A DNA stretch of 17,346 nt. Source: Actinomycetota bacterium. GTDB lineage: Bacteria; Actinomycetota; Actinomycetes; Streptosporangiales; Streptosporangiaceae. The stretch is from positions 6,100 to 23,445 of the forward strand of contig PMST01000366.1 in assembly GCA_003168295.1 (NCBI GenBank). The letters are read 5' to 3'. The position numbers and the translations under genes are program-made. Below the pieces are notes generated by a model. That model saw only the letters and a program-made list of their open reading frames with translations, was not told the DNA's origin and ran no database searches. Positions 1-7,040 of this stretch are shown here, in pieces (the stretch's first letter is position 1; each line of letters starts with the position of its first letter).

Positions 1-51
1 GCGGGCCCTCCAGTGACCCCCGTGGGCCTTCCAGTAACCCCCGCGGGCCCT
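1..51. repeat. Imperfect 21-bp tandem repeat at the left edge
   Basis: Unit 1 (1-21) and unit 2 (22-42) are both 21 bp and differ at three positions, all transitions. A third partial unit (43-51) runs into the stop codon of the HerA-like gene. The array lies just past the 3' end of that gene and may continue outside the window. It has no open frame of its own and no clear hairpin, so its role is unknown. Confidence 0.6.
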
Positions 52-3000
52 ACCTCGGTTCCGGGGGGTCCCCGAGAGGGTCGGCGGTCAGGTACAGCCG
101 CGGCCAGCGGCAGTCGATGAACTGGTCCAGGTACCCGGTCAGGCGCTCGTCGAAGTCGTCGTCTTCGGCGATGGCGCCGACCGTCCTTTCGATGCCTGAC
201 GGGCTGTCCACGCCGAACGCGACCGCCCTGACCTCCCAGCCGTCCCGTTGCGCAGCGTCGTACCACCGCTGCACGTTCCCGACCTGCCGCGCGCAGGTAT
301 CACCGGGAATCATCTGCCCGTACGTCCGTTCCCACTCCGAACTGCGCGGGTGCGGCGCGGCGCCGGGACTGTTCCGGTCGGCCGTCTTGAGCGTATCGAG
401 GACGAGCGTCCACTTGTAGGCGGGGGCGAGCCACCTGGGTTCTTCCCGCTGGCACAGCCAGCTTCCCCGCGCCAGCCGGGACCTGATCGCGGTGCTGACG
501 TGGGAGGCGAGGCCGACCGGGCTGACCCGGCCGACGATGACCGGCGCGCGCGCGTCAAGGGCCGCGTCCACACCGTGCGAGATCGCGCAGTCGCGCAGCC
601 GGGACGGCATCATCTGCAGCAACGAAAGCAGCGTGGTCCGCGGCACCGGCATCGGCCAGCCGGTCAGGTGGGCGAGGACCGAAAGCTCGGTCCACAACCT
701 GATCGCCGGATACTCTTCCAGCGAACGCTGGGCAATACGCATGTCCCGCAGGGTGCATGGCCGTCCGACGCAGTCGGCACCGCAGGTAATGCTGCGCGGC
801 CGGACCACGCCTGCCGGGGTGGCGGTGGCTGCCTGCCCCGCCGCTTCCCGGCCGGTGCCGTCGGGCATCCTGGTCAGCAGCGGATAGTCCATGCCGTCGG
901 CGAACACCGCGGCCTCACCGGGCTTGAGCGTGACCAGGAACCGGTTCTGCGCCCTGGTCATGTTCATCGTCGCGCCCACGGCGTCGCGGTCGTCGGCCGC
1001 CGGGAGGCGGTGAGTTATCTTCACCGCCGTGTTCTTGATGACATCCTGGATAAGGCGGTCCGGGATCTGCTCGGCGATGATGAGCCCCTCGCCGTAGGCA
1101 CGGATCTCGGCGAGCAGCCCGGCGAACATCTCGACCGCGTGCCCCGCCGCTCCGCCCGAGCCGCCGTCCCCGGAACCCTCCTGGCGGCGAAGCAGCCGGT
1201 GCGCCTCCTCGATGACGGTGAGGTGGCGCAGCCCGGCCTGGCCGACCAGGCCGCCGCGGTCCGCCCGATCCGCCCGATTCGCCATCCGCAGATGCTCGAC
1301 CAGCCTGATCAGCACGGTTCCCATCAGGAACGCCTTGTCGCTGTCGTCGCCCACATCCTCGATTTCCAGCACGGCATTGGTTCGCAGCAGCTGACCGAAG
1401 TCGAGCTGGTGGCCGCCCACCAGGAACCGGCCGGTCGTGCCCAGCCGCAGGCCGGACAGGCGGACCTTGATGAAGCCGAGCACATCGTCGGTGACCCGCT
1501 GGCTGTAGCCGATCTCCTGCACGATCCTTATCGCGGCCCGCTGCAGGTCGGTGAGGTTCGGGTAGCTGGGGTTCGCGTCGGGGTTAACCGTCTCACCCAG
1601 GGCCAGATCCCAGCCCGCGTCCTCGTACACCCTGGTCAGAGCCGCGCTGAGCACTTGCGGGAACGGCTCATCCGAACGGAAGGACGCGATGAACAGCGCC
1701 TTGACCAGGTCCGCGTGGGTCTGCAGCGGAAACCGGCGGCCCTCGCTGTCCGGTGCCGGTTCCAACGGGTTGAGTCCAGCCGCGATCGCGTCTGATTCAC
1801 CCGGCCGGATCCGCACCACCTGAACGGCCTCGGTACCGGCGCCAGCGGAGCCAGCCGCGCCAGCGGGGCCAGCGGATCCGGCCAGGCGGGCGGCCATCAG
1901 CCGGTATTCGGCCTTGGCCGGCTCCACCACCAGCCACGGGATCCCGGCCCCGGTAGCGGCCTCGAGCAGCGTCCGCACCGTCTGCGATTTCCCCGAGCCG
2001 GTGGCGCCGCAGACGAACACATGCCGGTTCAGCGAGTCGAGCGGCAAGACGAACGGGCCGGCCGGCCGCTGGCCGGAGTCCAGCACCTCCCCTACCGCGA
2101 TCGTCGCGCTTCCGGCGGCCTGCTCTGGGGTGACGTCGAAATCGGGCCGCAACGCCAGCCGGACCCCGGGCACCTCGCGCTCAGGCGGCCGGGACAGCGC
2201 GGCGACCAAGTCGGTGCTGGCATGAAACGGGGTGTCGAGCACGGCGTCACCCCCGGCCGAGGCCGGACCCGGATCGGCCAGGAGTTCCGGCAGGCTGGCC
2301 GCGGCCGGGCCGGCCGGGGCTATCGCGTACGGAAGCTCGGCCAGATCAGCGGAGGCACAGACCAGCCCGGCCACTCGCGAGGCCGCGTCCGGATCGCTGC
2401 CGCCTGCCAGCAGCCGCACCCGCCACAAACCCGTCGAGACGCCCTTGCGCACCTCGGCGTGACGCAGGTGAAGCCGGCGAGCCGTCACGGCCCGGTCGGG
2501 AAACCGGTCAGAGTCACCCGTCTTATGCCGCTCGAGGTCAGCGAGCTCCGTCGCGAGCTCCTCGATCTGAGCCGTGCCCAAGGGTTCGGCCAAAAGCAAC
2601 ATGCCGAACGGGCCCGGCCACACCGCCAGCAGGCATTCTTCCATCGAGGGTGGCGGACGATCGCCAGTGGGGCGCTCCTGGTCCGGCAGCAGCCCATCGC
2701 TTATCCCGCCGAGGGCGCGCCACGATGGCAGCTGCGCCATCAGCGCCGCCAGCGAACCGCGGGCCAGCGGCTGGGCCCTCGCGCCGCCGGGAAGGGTCAG
2801 GAAGACTTCCCGGTTCGCGCCGCTGCCGACCAGGCCCGCCCCGGCCACCAGGAACTGGATCGGGCCGCCGACGCTGTGCCTTATCCAGCCGATGGCCAGC
2901 GCGCCGGCGCCGCCGTTCTTGGTTTCGGCCCCGGCGTGATACGCCGCGACCAAGGCCGCGAACCGCTGGGTTCGGCCGGCGTCGTTCGGCCGCTCCTGGG

Positions 3001-3106
3001 GCGCCTCCGATGTCCCCGCATCCAGTCGCCGCGGAATTTCGGTGACCCGGTACGCGTCAAGTTCGCGCAGCCCGTCCCAAGCTAACGTCACGGCGTTCCT
3101 CCCCAT
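50..3106 (-). CDS. HerA/FtsK-superfamily ATPase (DUF87-like), 1018 aa
   Basis: The protein is a P-loop ATPase of the HerA/FtsK/VirB4 type, which form hexameric motors that move DNA or protein. Walker A is GATGSGKS at residues 367-374 (Lys373). Walker B is TVIEEAH near 630-636 (Glu633/Glu634). After it come an AEQ sensor-like stretch and an NTAVKITHRL segment, as in HerA-type proteins. The ATPase core covers roughly residues 330-760. About 330 residues precede it and about 250 follow it, both unfamiliar to me. The tail starts with a Cys775-x3-Cys779-x4-Cys784 cluster that might bind metal. Low-complexity Ala/Gly/Ser inserts lie at 407-424 and on both sides of Walker B. The ATG follows a GGGAG sequence, and the start overlaps the upstream 86-aa gene by 19 nt, so translational coupling is likely. 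No nuclease domain (NurA, SIR2 or DUF4297) is visible in the protein or next to it. The superfamily call is firm; the role (defence, secretion or conjugation) is open. Confidence 0.85.
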   Translation of the reverse strand: MGRNAVTLAWDGLRELDAYRVTEIPRRLDAGTSEAPQERPNDAGRTQRFAALVAAYHAGAETKNGGAGALAIGWIRHSVGGPIQFLVAGAGLVGSGANREVFLTLPGGARAQPLARGSLAALMAQLPSWRALGGISDGLLPDQERPTGDRPPPSMEECLLAVWPGPFGMLLLAEPLGTAQIEELATELADLERHKTGDSDRFPDRAVTARRLHLRHAEVRKGVSTGLWRVRLLAGGSDPDAASRVAGLVCASADLAELPYAIAPAGPAAASLPELLADPGPASAGGDAVLDTPFHASTDLVAALSRPPEREVPGVRLALRPDFDVTPEQAAGSATIAVGEVLDSGQRPAGPFVLPLDSLNRHVFVCGATGSGKSQTVRTLLEAATGAGIPWLVVEPAKAEYRLMAARLAGSAGPAGAAGSAGAGTEAVQVVRIRPGESDAIAAGLNPLEPAPDSEGRRFPLQTHADLVKALFIASFRSDEPFPQVLSAALTRVYEDAGWDLALGETVNPDANPSYPNLTDLQRAAIRIVQEIGYSQRVTDDVLGFIKVRLSGLRLGTTGRFLVGGHQLDFGQLLRTNAVLEIEDVGDDSDKAFLMGTVLIRLVEHLRMANRADRADRGGLVGQAGLRHLTVIEEAHRLLRRQEGSGDGGSGGAAGHAVEMFAGLLAEIRAYGEGLIIAEQIPDRLIQDVIKNTAVKITHRLPAADDRDAVGATMNMTRAQNRFLVTLKPGEAAVFADGMDYPLLTRMPDGTGREAAGQAATATPAGVVRPRSITCGADCVGRPCTLRDMRIAQRSLEEYPAIRLWTELSVLAHLTGWPMPVPRTTLLSLLQMMPSRLRDCAISHGVDAALDARAPVIVGRVSPVGLASHVSTAIRSRLARGSWLCQREEPRWLAPAYKWTLVLDTLKTADRNSPGAAPHPRSSEWERTYGQMIPGDTCARQVGNVQRWYDAAQRDGWEVRAVAFGVDSPSGIERTVGAIAEDDDFDERLTGYLDQFIDCRWPRLYLTADPLGDPPEPR

Positions 3107-3348
3107 CTCTCCCGAAACCGTTCCATAAGCACACCAGCCTCGTCCTCACTGATCTCTACTAGCTCCTCGGTAGCATCGCCGCGCTTCCATTCAGCAATGA
3201 CCGAATCCCGCTTCCAGGTGAGATCACCGCGAAGCATTTCGTCTTCGATGCCGCCCTCGGCCAGCCAGCGGCGGCGTGCCAGCCCAGCGGGGCTTTCCCC
3301 ATCGCCGACCGTCAAGGAAACCGCGTAATAAGTAATTCTCTCAGTCAC
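3088..3348 (-). CDS. Small acidic protein, candidate antitoxin/immunity partner
   Basis: This 86-aa protein is unidentified. It is acidic, with no signal peptide, membrane segment or Cys. A YYAV strand-like start is followed by a charged middle (TWKRDSV, AEWKRGD) and a likely helical C-terminus (EISEDEAGVLMERF). It begins with GTG, overlapping the 3' end of the RelA-like gene by 8 nt, and its own 3' end overlaps the HerA-like gene by 19 nt. There is no convincing Shine-Dalgarno sequence before the GTG, which suits translational coupling. Its position directly after a toxin-like enzyme, its small size and its acidity are what an antitoxin or immunity protein would show; this is inference only. 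Base composition is lower in GC than the flanking long genes, as for its upstream neighbour. Confidence 0.75.
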   Translation of the reverse strand: MTERITYYAVSLTVGDGESPAGLARRRWLAEGGIEDEMLRGDLTWKRDSVIAEWKRGDATEELVEISEDEAGVLMERFRERWGGTP

Positions 3349-4285
3349 GGTCGTCAGATTTGCCTTTCAGGTAGTAGGTGATGTCGCCAGCCGAAGCAGG
3401 GACAGGAATTGCCGCGACGATCCGTCGCTGCTGCTCCTCCAATTGCCTACGTTCGGCCGGGGTGATTCTCGTATCGCACAGCTTCTCGTAGATGTCGTGC
3501 GTTCGCTGCTTAGCCTCCCAGCTTTCCGGCGTATGGAATTGAACCTCGAAAAGTACCTTGTGTTCGGGCTCTGACCAGCGGCTATTAACTCCCCGGTAGT
3601 CATCGGCGTCCCACGATGGCTTTCTAAGCCGGAGGTCGTAGCCGGCCTCCTTTAGCCTTTGCGCCGCGTCGGCGACCCCGGAAGCGTATTCCTCGGCGGG
3701 GAAAACCAAGGTGTACCTGATACCGTCATGGATCGCCGAGGCGAGCTTGTCAGCAGGTTGACCTGGATAACGATCGATCAACTTGGCTAGTTTTTCCTTG
3801 AAACGATCCGGGGATTTGAGGGCGAGGTTCTCGGTGTCGGGGACGAGGCAGCCGTGCTCGAGTCCCGCTTCGATGCGCCGCATCGCGGGCGTGATGCCCG
3901 CTTCCCCGTAGCCGCCTTCGTCATCGCGGCCCTCGGCCTGCCGACGCAGGGCTAGCTGTTCGTCGGCGACGAGGTTGGCAGGCCGGTCGAGTTCCAGCCC
4001 CTTCCATGTCCAACGGTCATCGTCGCTCGGCTCCGCATCACCGGGACTCGCTACTTCTGGCGAGCATCCGGAAGCCCGGTGGCGGGCACGCAGGTCCTGG
4101 TAATTCTCCTCGCGGTCTGGAGTCTCGGCGGGTGCTTCCGCAGCCGGATCTGGGCGTTCGCTCGTCCGCGTTTCATAGCCGGTAAAGAGATACTGCTCTG
4201 CTGAGAGATCGTCGGCACTGCCGACCGCCTCGTCGTCGCGAGGGCCGTCAGCCGTCATCCGGCACGCCATGTTCGCCGCAAGCAC
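3341..4285 (-). CDS. RelA/SpoT-like nucleotidyltransferase-fold protein, toxin-like
   Basis: The protein has 314 aa. Residues 1-150 are acidic, Pro/Glu/Asp-rich and probably disordered. Residues 150-295 resemble the synthetase fold of RelA/SpoT proteins. An LKSP..FKEKL stretch (156-166) recalls the usual K-S-K start. IHDGIRYT (185-192) recalls the D-x-x-G-x-R strand. YRGVN (230-234) sits where GYRSLH is expected, and EVQFHT (247-252) matches the ExQxRT signature. The hydrolase (HD), TGS and ACT domains of long RelA/SpoT enzymes are absent. This fold makes alarmones in small synthetases and acts as a toxin in toxSAS modules and in polymorphic-toxin tips. Which reaction this one performs cannot be read here, and a canonical RxKD motif is missing. 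The start is uncertain: GTG at 4285 has a weak AGCAGG upstream, and ATG at 4270 or 4258 is possible. No secretion signal or WXG domain is seen. Local GC is markedly below its neighbours. Confidence 0.6.
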   Translation of the reverse strand: MLAANMACRMTADGPRDDEAVGSADDLSAEQYLFTGYETRTSERPDPAAEAPAETPDREENYQDLRARHRASGCSPEVASPGDAEPSDDDRWTWKGLELDRPANLVADEQLALRRQAEGRDDEGGYGEAGITPAMRRIEAGLEHGCLVPDTENLALKSPDRFKEKLAKLIDRYPGQPADKLASAIHDGIRYTLVFPAEEYASGVADAAQRLKEAGYDLRLRKPSWDADDYRGVNSRWSEPEHKVLFEVQFHTPESWEAKQRTHDIYEKLCDTRITPAERRQLEEQQRRIVAAIPVPASAGDITYYLKGKSDDRD

Positions 4286-4361
4286 ACCAACCTGCTGCCA
4301 ATCGACATTTTGCTAGTTACTGATACGAATACCTTAGACACGCTGGGTGGCGCTTAGGAAG
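4286..4361 (-). promoter_or_regulatory. Possible promoter region of the RelA-like/HerA operon
   Basis: The gap between the membrane-protein gene and the RelA-like gene contains an unusually A/T-rich stretch (about 4301-4336) for this genome, just upstream of the GTG start. A promoter here would let the three overlapping genes be expressed separately from the membrane protein. No exact -35/-10 pair can be assigned with confidence. Confidence 0.25.
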
Positions 4362-4383
4362 GCCGCCGAGAAGACCAGGCGGC
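4362..4383 (-). terminator. Possible weak terminator after the membrane-protein gene
   Basis: GCCGCC (4362-4367) and GGCGGC (4378-4383) are exact reverse complements around a 10-nt loop, 7 nt past the membrane-protein stop codon on the minus strand. A short pyrimidine run follows on that strand but no true T-tract. With a six-pair stem and a long loop, termination is only a suggestion. Confidence 0.3.
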
Positions 4384-4389
4384 ATTTCG

Positions 4390-5220
4390 TCACGGTTTCC
4401 AGTCGTGCGGTTCGTCGCCCGGAACTCTCCACGACCGCTGCGCGCCAGTATCGAAGCCGGAACGGTAACCAGGGCGTGAACCGTAACCAGGACCGTGACC
4501 AGGACCGGAACCGTAATCAGGACCGGGGCCAGAACCGAAATCGGGACCGCGACCAGGACCGGGACCGGGACCGGGAACGAAACCAGGTCCAGGACCGGAA
4601 CCGGGGCTGTCGCCGGGACCGGCATCAGAGTCGCGGCCGTAACCCGGACCGCGAGCCGGCTCGCAGCCCGGCTCGTAGTCCCGGCGGTAACCCCGCGGAG
4701 CTCCGTAGCGCCACAACGGCCCATAGCTCTCCTGCTGACCGAACGGCATCTCGCCCGGCCCTGGGTCATCATCCTGCGGAGGCGGCGGCAGCGTCCGCCA
4801 GTCATAGATGTCGCGCGACCGGCGCGACGGTGAACGGCGACGGCGCGACCAGGCCCTCAACTGCAGCACCGTGAATGCACCCACCGCGCCGACGGCGACA
4901 GCGATCAGCACGAGCTGGCCCAGCCACGGATGGTCCGGGCCCGCCGCGACGGCGGTAGCAACGATCCGCTGGTGCACCGGCGACACCTTCCGCTGCACCT
5001 GCCCGCCGCCGGACCACCACTCGTTACCGATTGGCGCCAGCGCCGAGGCGGCGGTCGCCATCCATACGCACCGTCTGTGCATACTCACCATCACCATCGC
5101 CATGATCACGTACGTGACCGGTGCCGCGACCGCCAGTGAAATGAAGGCGGTGACCACGGGCCGGACGGTCATCCAGATGTCTGACCGGCCGCTCGTGACT
5201 TTCCCGGCGGCCGCGTGCAC
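4390..5220 (-). CDS. Two-helix membrane protein with Gly/Pro-rich repeat tail
   Basis: I do not recognise this 276-aa protein. It has two clear hydrophobic helices, about residues 21-47 and 99-121, joined by a roughly 50-residue loop. A strongly basic stretch after the second helix (RRRR near 126-129) predicts that the tail is cytoplasmic and the loop outside. From about 175 to 260 the tail is a degenerate repeat of Gly-Pro-Gly with Asp, Tyr, Ser and Arg, and is surely disordered. PPPP at 145-148 precedes it. The start is uncertain: GTG at 5220 has no good Shine-Dalgarno sequence, and an in-frame ATG at 5172, just before the first helix, is an alternative. It lies 104 nt upstream of the RelA-like gene on the same strand, so it may or may not belong to that operon. 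The translated tail looks like real actinobacterial low-complexity sequence, but the gene has no motif that proves it. Confidence 0.65.
   Translation of the reverse strand: MHAAAGKVTSGRSDIWMTVRPVVTAFISLAVAAPVTYVIMAMVMVSMHRRCVWMATAASALAPIGNEWWSGGGQVQRKVSPVHQRIVATAVAAGPDHPWLGQLVLIAVAVGAVGAFTVLQLRAWSRRRRSPSRRSRDIYDWRTLPPPPQDDDPGPGEMPFGQQESYGPLWRYGAPRGYRRDYEPGCEPARGPGYGRDSDAGPGDSPGSGPGPGFVPGPGPGPGRGPDFGSGPGPDYGSGPGHGPGYGSRPGYRSGFDTGAQRSWRVPGDEPHDWKP
4456..4653. repeat. Degenerate GC-rich repeat encoding the Gly-Pro-Gly tail
   Basis: On the plus strand the stretch repeats variants of the 6-mers accagg, gaccgg and aaccgt many times over about 200 bp. In the minus-strand coding frame this gives the Gly-Pro-Gly tail of the membrane protein. 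Such arrays change length easily by slippage. Confidence 0.7.
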
Positions 5221-5544
5221 TGGCCACTACCCGTAAGTACGGCCCGGCCACTCAGTGCGTTCACCCGAAGGATTTCCGGTAATACCCCGGTAAGAAACCT
5301 TCGATTCTGGCTTCCCGCGCTTGCGCTGTCCAGATGCTCCCGTGGCCGGTCCGCCGCTTGGGCAAATGGTGCATTTCACCTTCGCATGCCCGTAGCCCGC
5401 TGATCGTTCGACAAACCCGGCAATTCGGGCGGCTGGAGCGCGGTCAGCATGATTGCGGATCAATCATCGGCGACCGCTCTCACGCGAACCAGTAGTAACT
5501 GCGGCACCAGGTTCCGGCGCGCTGCCCGAGGGAGCCAATTCCCC
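5221..5544. other. Gene-free 324-bp region between two minus-strand genes
   Basis: No convincing gene is seen here; the short open frames on either strand lack conserved-looking sequence. Features noted are: a perfect 7-bp inverted repeat ATGATTG/CAATCAT (5449-5455 and 5461-5467, 5-nt loop); a direct repeat CCGGTAA (5276-5282 and 5288-5294); and the 12-mer TACCCGTAAGTA (5228-5239), which is found again before the oxidase gene. A small hairpin TTCCC/GGGAA (5539-5543 and 5548-5552) carries the oxidase stop codon in its loop. The region should hold the promoter of the membrane-protein gene and the 3' end of the oxidase transcript. Confidence 0.5.
5228..5239 (-). promoter_or_regulatory. Shared 12-mer, copy 1, upstream of membrane-protein gene
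   Basis: On the minus strand this reads TACTTACGGGTA and ends 7 nt before the GTG start at 5220. An identical 12-mer abuts the start codon of the oxidase gene (6994-7005). Same strand, same position and same sequence suggest an operator, promoter element or leaderless-start context. Chance identity of a 12-mer in a window of this size is possible. Confidence 0.3.
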
Positions 5545-6993
5545 TTAGGGAAAATCGGCGGGGCGCCGAGGATCGCCCAGGACCTGGGTGAGATAGGCGT
5601 TGCCGAACCTGGCTTCGGGGTCGACCTCGGCGCGGACCCGGCGGAATTCGTCGTAGCGCGGGTAGAGCGCACGCAGGCGCTCGGTCCCGAGGGTGTGCAC
5701 CTTGCCCCAGTGCGGACGGCCGGCCACGCCCGCCACGATGGACTCGAACAGGTCGAAGTAAGACCGGTAGGGCAGGCCCGTGTACTGGTGGATCGCGACG
5801 TAGGCGGTGTCCCGGCCGTAGGCCGTGGACAGCCAGATGTCGTCGGCGGCGGCCACCCGCACCTCGACGGGGAACATCACCGGGTCGGCCAGGCGAGGCA
5901 CCTGGCGGCGCAGTTCGCCGAGCACATGGAGCAGTGATTCACGTGGAACGGCGTACTCGGACTCGACGAAACGCACTCGGCGGGGCGTCACGAACACGCG
6001 GTGAGATACGTCGGCGTACGAACGGGAGGACAGGGCGGCCGAGGAGAACCGGTTCAGCGCGGGAATCAACGGGGGTCGCGCCCGGCCGAGCCGGCACAGC
6101 GTCCCGAAGGCCGCGTTCTCCATCACCTCGAACTCCCAGAACCGGCGCCACCCTGGCATCGCGGCCACGGACGGCCCCGGAGGGCTTGCCGACCTCCCTG
6201 GGCTCCCTGGGCTCGCCAGGCTCCCTAGGATCGCTGGGGCGCTTGGGCTCCCTGGACCCCGGTCGCCGGCGGGAAGCCGGTTGTTCCGCTTGACCAAGGC
6301 CTGGCGGCCGTAGGGGAACCAGTAGAACTCGAAGTGGTCGTTGGCGGCGGCCAGCGAGTCGAACTGCTCGAGGACCTCGTCCACGGGCACCGGCCGCTCG
6401 TCCGCCGCCAGCGTGAACGACGGCACGCAGCGCAGCGTCACGCTGGTAATGACGCCGAGCGCGCCGAGGCTGATCCGCGCGGCCGCGAAAAGCTCCGGCC
6501 GGGAGACAGCCGAGCACGTGACCAGCGAACCGTCGGCCAGAACCAGCTCGAGCGCCTCGACCTGGGTGGCGAGGCCGCCCAGCCGGGCGCCGGTGCCGTG
6601 GGTTCCGGTGGACAGGGCGCCCGCGAGCGTCTGCGCGTCGATGTCGCCGAGGTTGGCCATGGCCAGCCCCAGGCCGCCCAGTTCGGCGTTGAGCGTCCGC
6701 AGCGTGGTCCCCGAGCGCACCGTGACCACGCCAGTCTGCGTATCGGCGGCGGTGATCCCGGTCCACCGGGACAAGTCGAGAGCCACGCCGGCGGTCGCCG
6801 CGACGGACGTGAAGGAGTGCCCGCTGCCGAGCGCGCGCACCGGAAGCCCGTCCGCCGCCGCGTCCTTGACGGCCGCCGAGATCTCGGCCTCGGTCTGCGG
6901 CTGGCACCAGCGCACGGGCACCGCCATCGCGGTCCCGGCCCAGTTCCGCCACGTGCGGGGAGCAGATGCGGCCATTGCCGCAGAGCGCTTCAT
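5545..6993 (-). CDS. FAD-linked aldonolactone/alditol oxidase family protein
   Basis: This is a flavoenzyme of the vanillyl-alcohol oxidase superfamily, in the D-arabinono-1,4-lactone/L-gulono-lactone oxidase group. The family oxidises sugar lactones or alditols with O2 or another acceptor. The N-terminal FAD-binding domain holds GSGHSF at 56-61, where His59 is the expected covalent FAD attachment site. It is followed by GALSTGTHGTG (125-135). The C-terminal domain ends with the hallmark HWGK (428-431) and an RFGNAYL stretch near 462-468. The length of 482 aa is somewhat above the usual 420-450. The excess is a low-complexity Ser/Pro/Gly insert at about 242-279, coded by a repetitive stretch (6157-6270). 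The ATG at 6993 lacks a good Shine-Dalgarno; an internal ATG at 6975 is possible. It diverges from the PLP enzyme across 47 bp, which suggests co-regulation. The substrate is not determined. Confidence 0.88.
   Translation of the reverse strand: MKRSAAMAASAPRTWRNWAGTAMAVPVRWCQPQTEAEISAAVKDAAADGLPVRALGSGHSFTSVAATAGVALDLSRWTGITAADTQTGVVTVRSGTTLRTLNAELGGLGLAMANLGDIDAQTLAGALSTGTHGTGARLGGLATQVEALELVLADGSLVTCSAVSRPELFAAARISLGALGVITSVTLRCVPSFTLAADERPVPVDEVLEQFDSLAAANDHFEFYWFPYGRQALVKRNNRLPAGDRGPGSPSAPAILGSLASPGSPGRSASPPGPSVAAMPGWRRFWEFEVMENAAFGTLCRLGRARPPLIPALNRFSSAALSSRSYADVSHRVFVTPRRVRFVESEYAVPRESLLHVLGELRRQVPRLADPVMFPVEVRVAAADDIWLSTAYGRDTAYVAIHQYTGLPYRSYFDLFESIVAGVAGRPHWGKVHTLGTERLRALYPRYDEFRRVRAEVDPEARFGNAYLTQVLGDPRRPADFP
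6157..6270. repeat. Low-complexity repeat insert inside the oxidase gene
   Basis: Around 6186-6258 variants of GGCTCCCTG/GGCTCGCCA follow one another. They encode a Ser-Pro-Gly-Ala-Leu-rich insert (residues about 242-279) between conserved parts of the oxidase. The reading frame is kept. It looks like slippage-driven expansion of a surface loop. Confidence 0.65.
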
Positions 6994-7040
6994 TACCCGT
7001 AAGTATTCATATTTCCGCAGCGCTGGTCTACTGTGCGAGC
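6994..7040. promoter_or_regulatory. 47-bp divergent promoter region with 12-mer copy 2
   Basis: Both flanking start codons face outward from this short gap, so both promoters must lie here or inside the genes. It holds TACCCGTAAGTA (6994-7005) directly against the oxidase ATG and an A/T-rich core (about 7001-7014). The lack of Shine-Dalgarno sequences on either side makes leaderless transcripts plausible. Confidence 0.45.

Noticed and set aside
248..3085. Plus-strand open frames opposite the HerA-like ATPase
   Set aside because: The minus strand carries Walker A and B in one 1018-codon frame; the plus frames are low-complexity shadows.
4347..4874. Plus-strand frame with repeated Asn/Gln/Asp/Arg
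   Set aside because: It is the antisense of the Gly-Pro-Gly tail. The minus-strand frame has two proper membrane helices and a plausible topology, so it is preferred.
5227..5463. Possible 78-aa minus-strand gene in the 324-bp gap
   Set aside because: It has no recognisable motif, no good ribosome binding site, and it runs over the likely promoter of the next gene.
6966..7040. Earlier start for the PLP enzyme at 6966
   Set aside because: It would overlap the 5' end of the divergent oxidase and add 25 residues with no family support; ATG 7041 is simpler.
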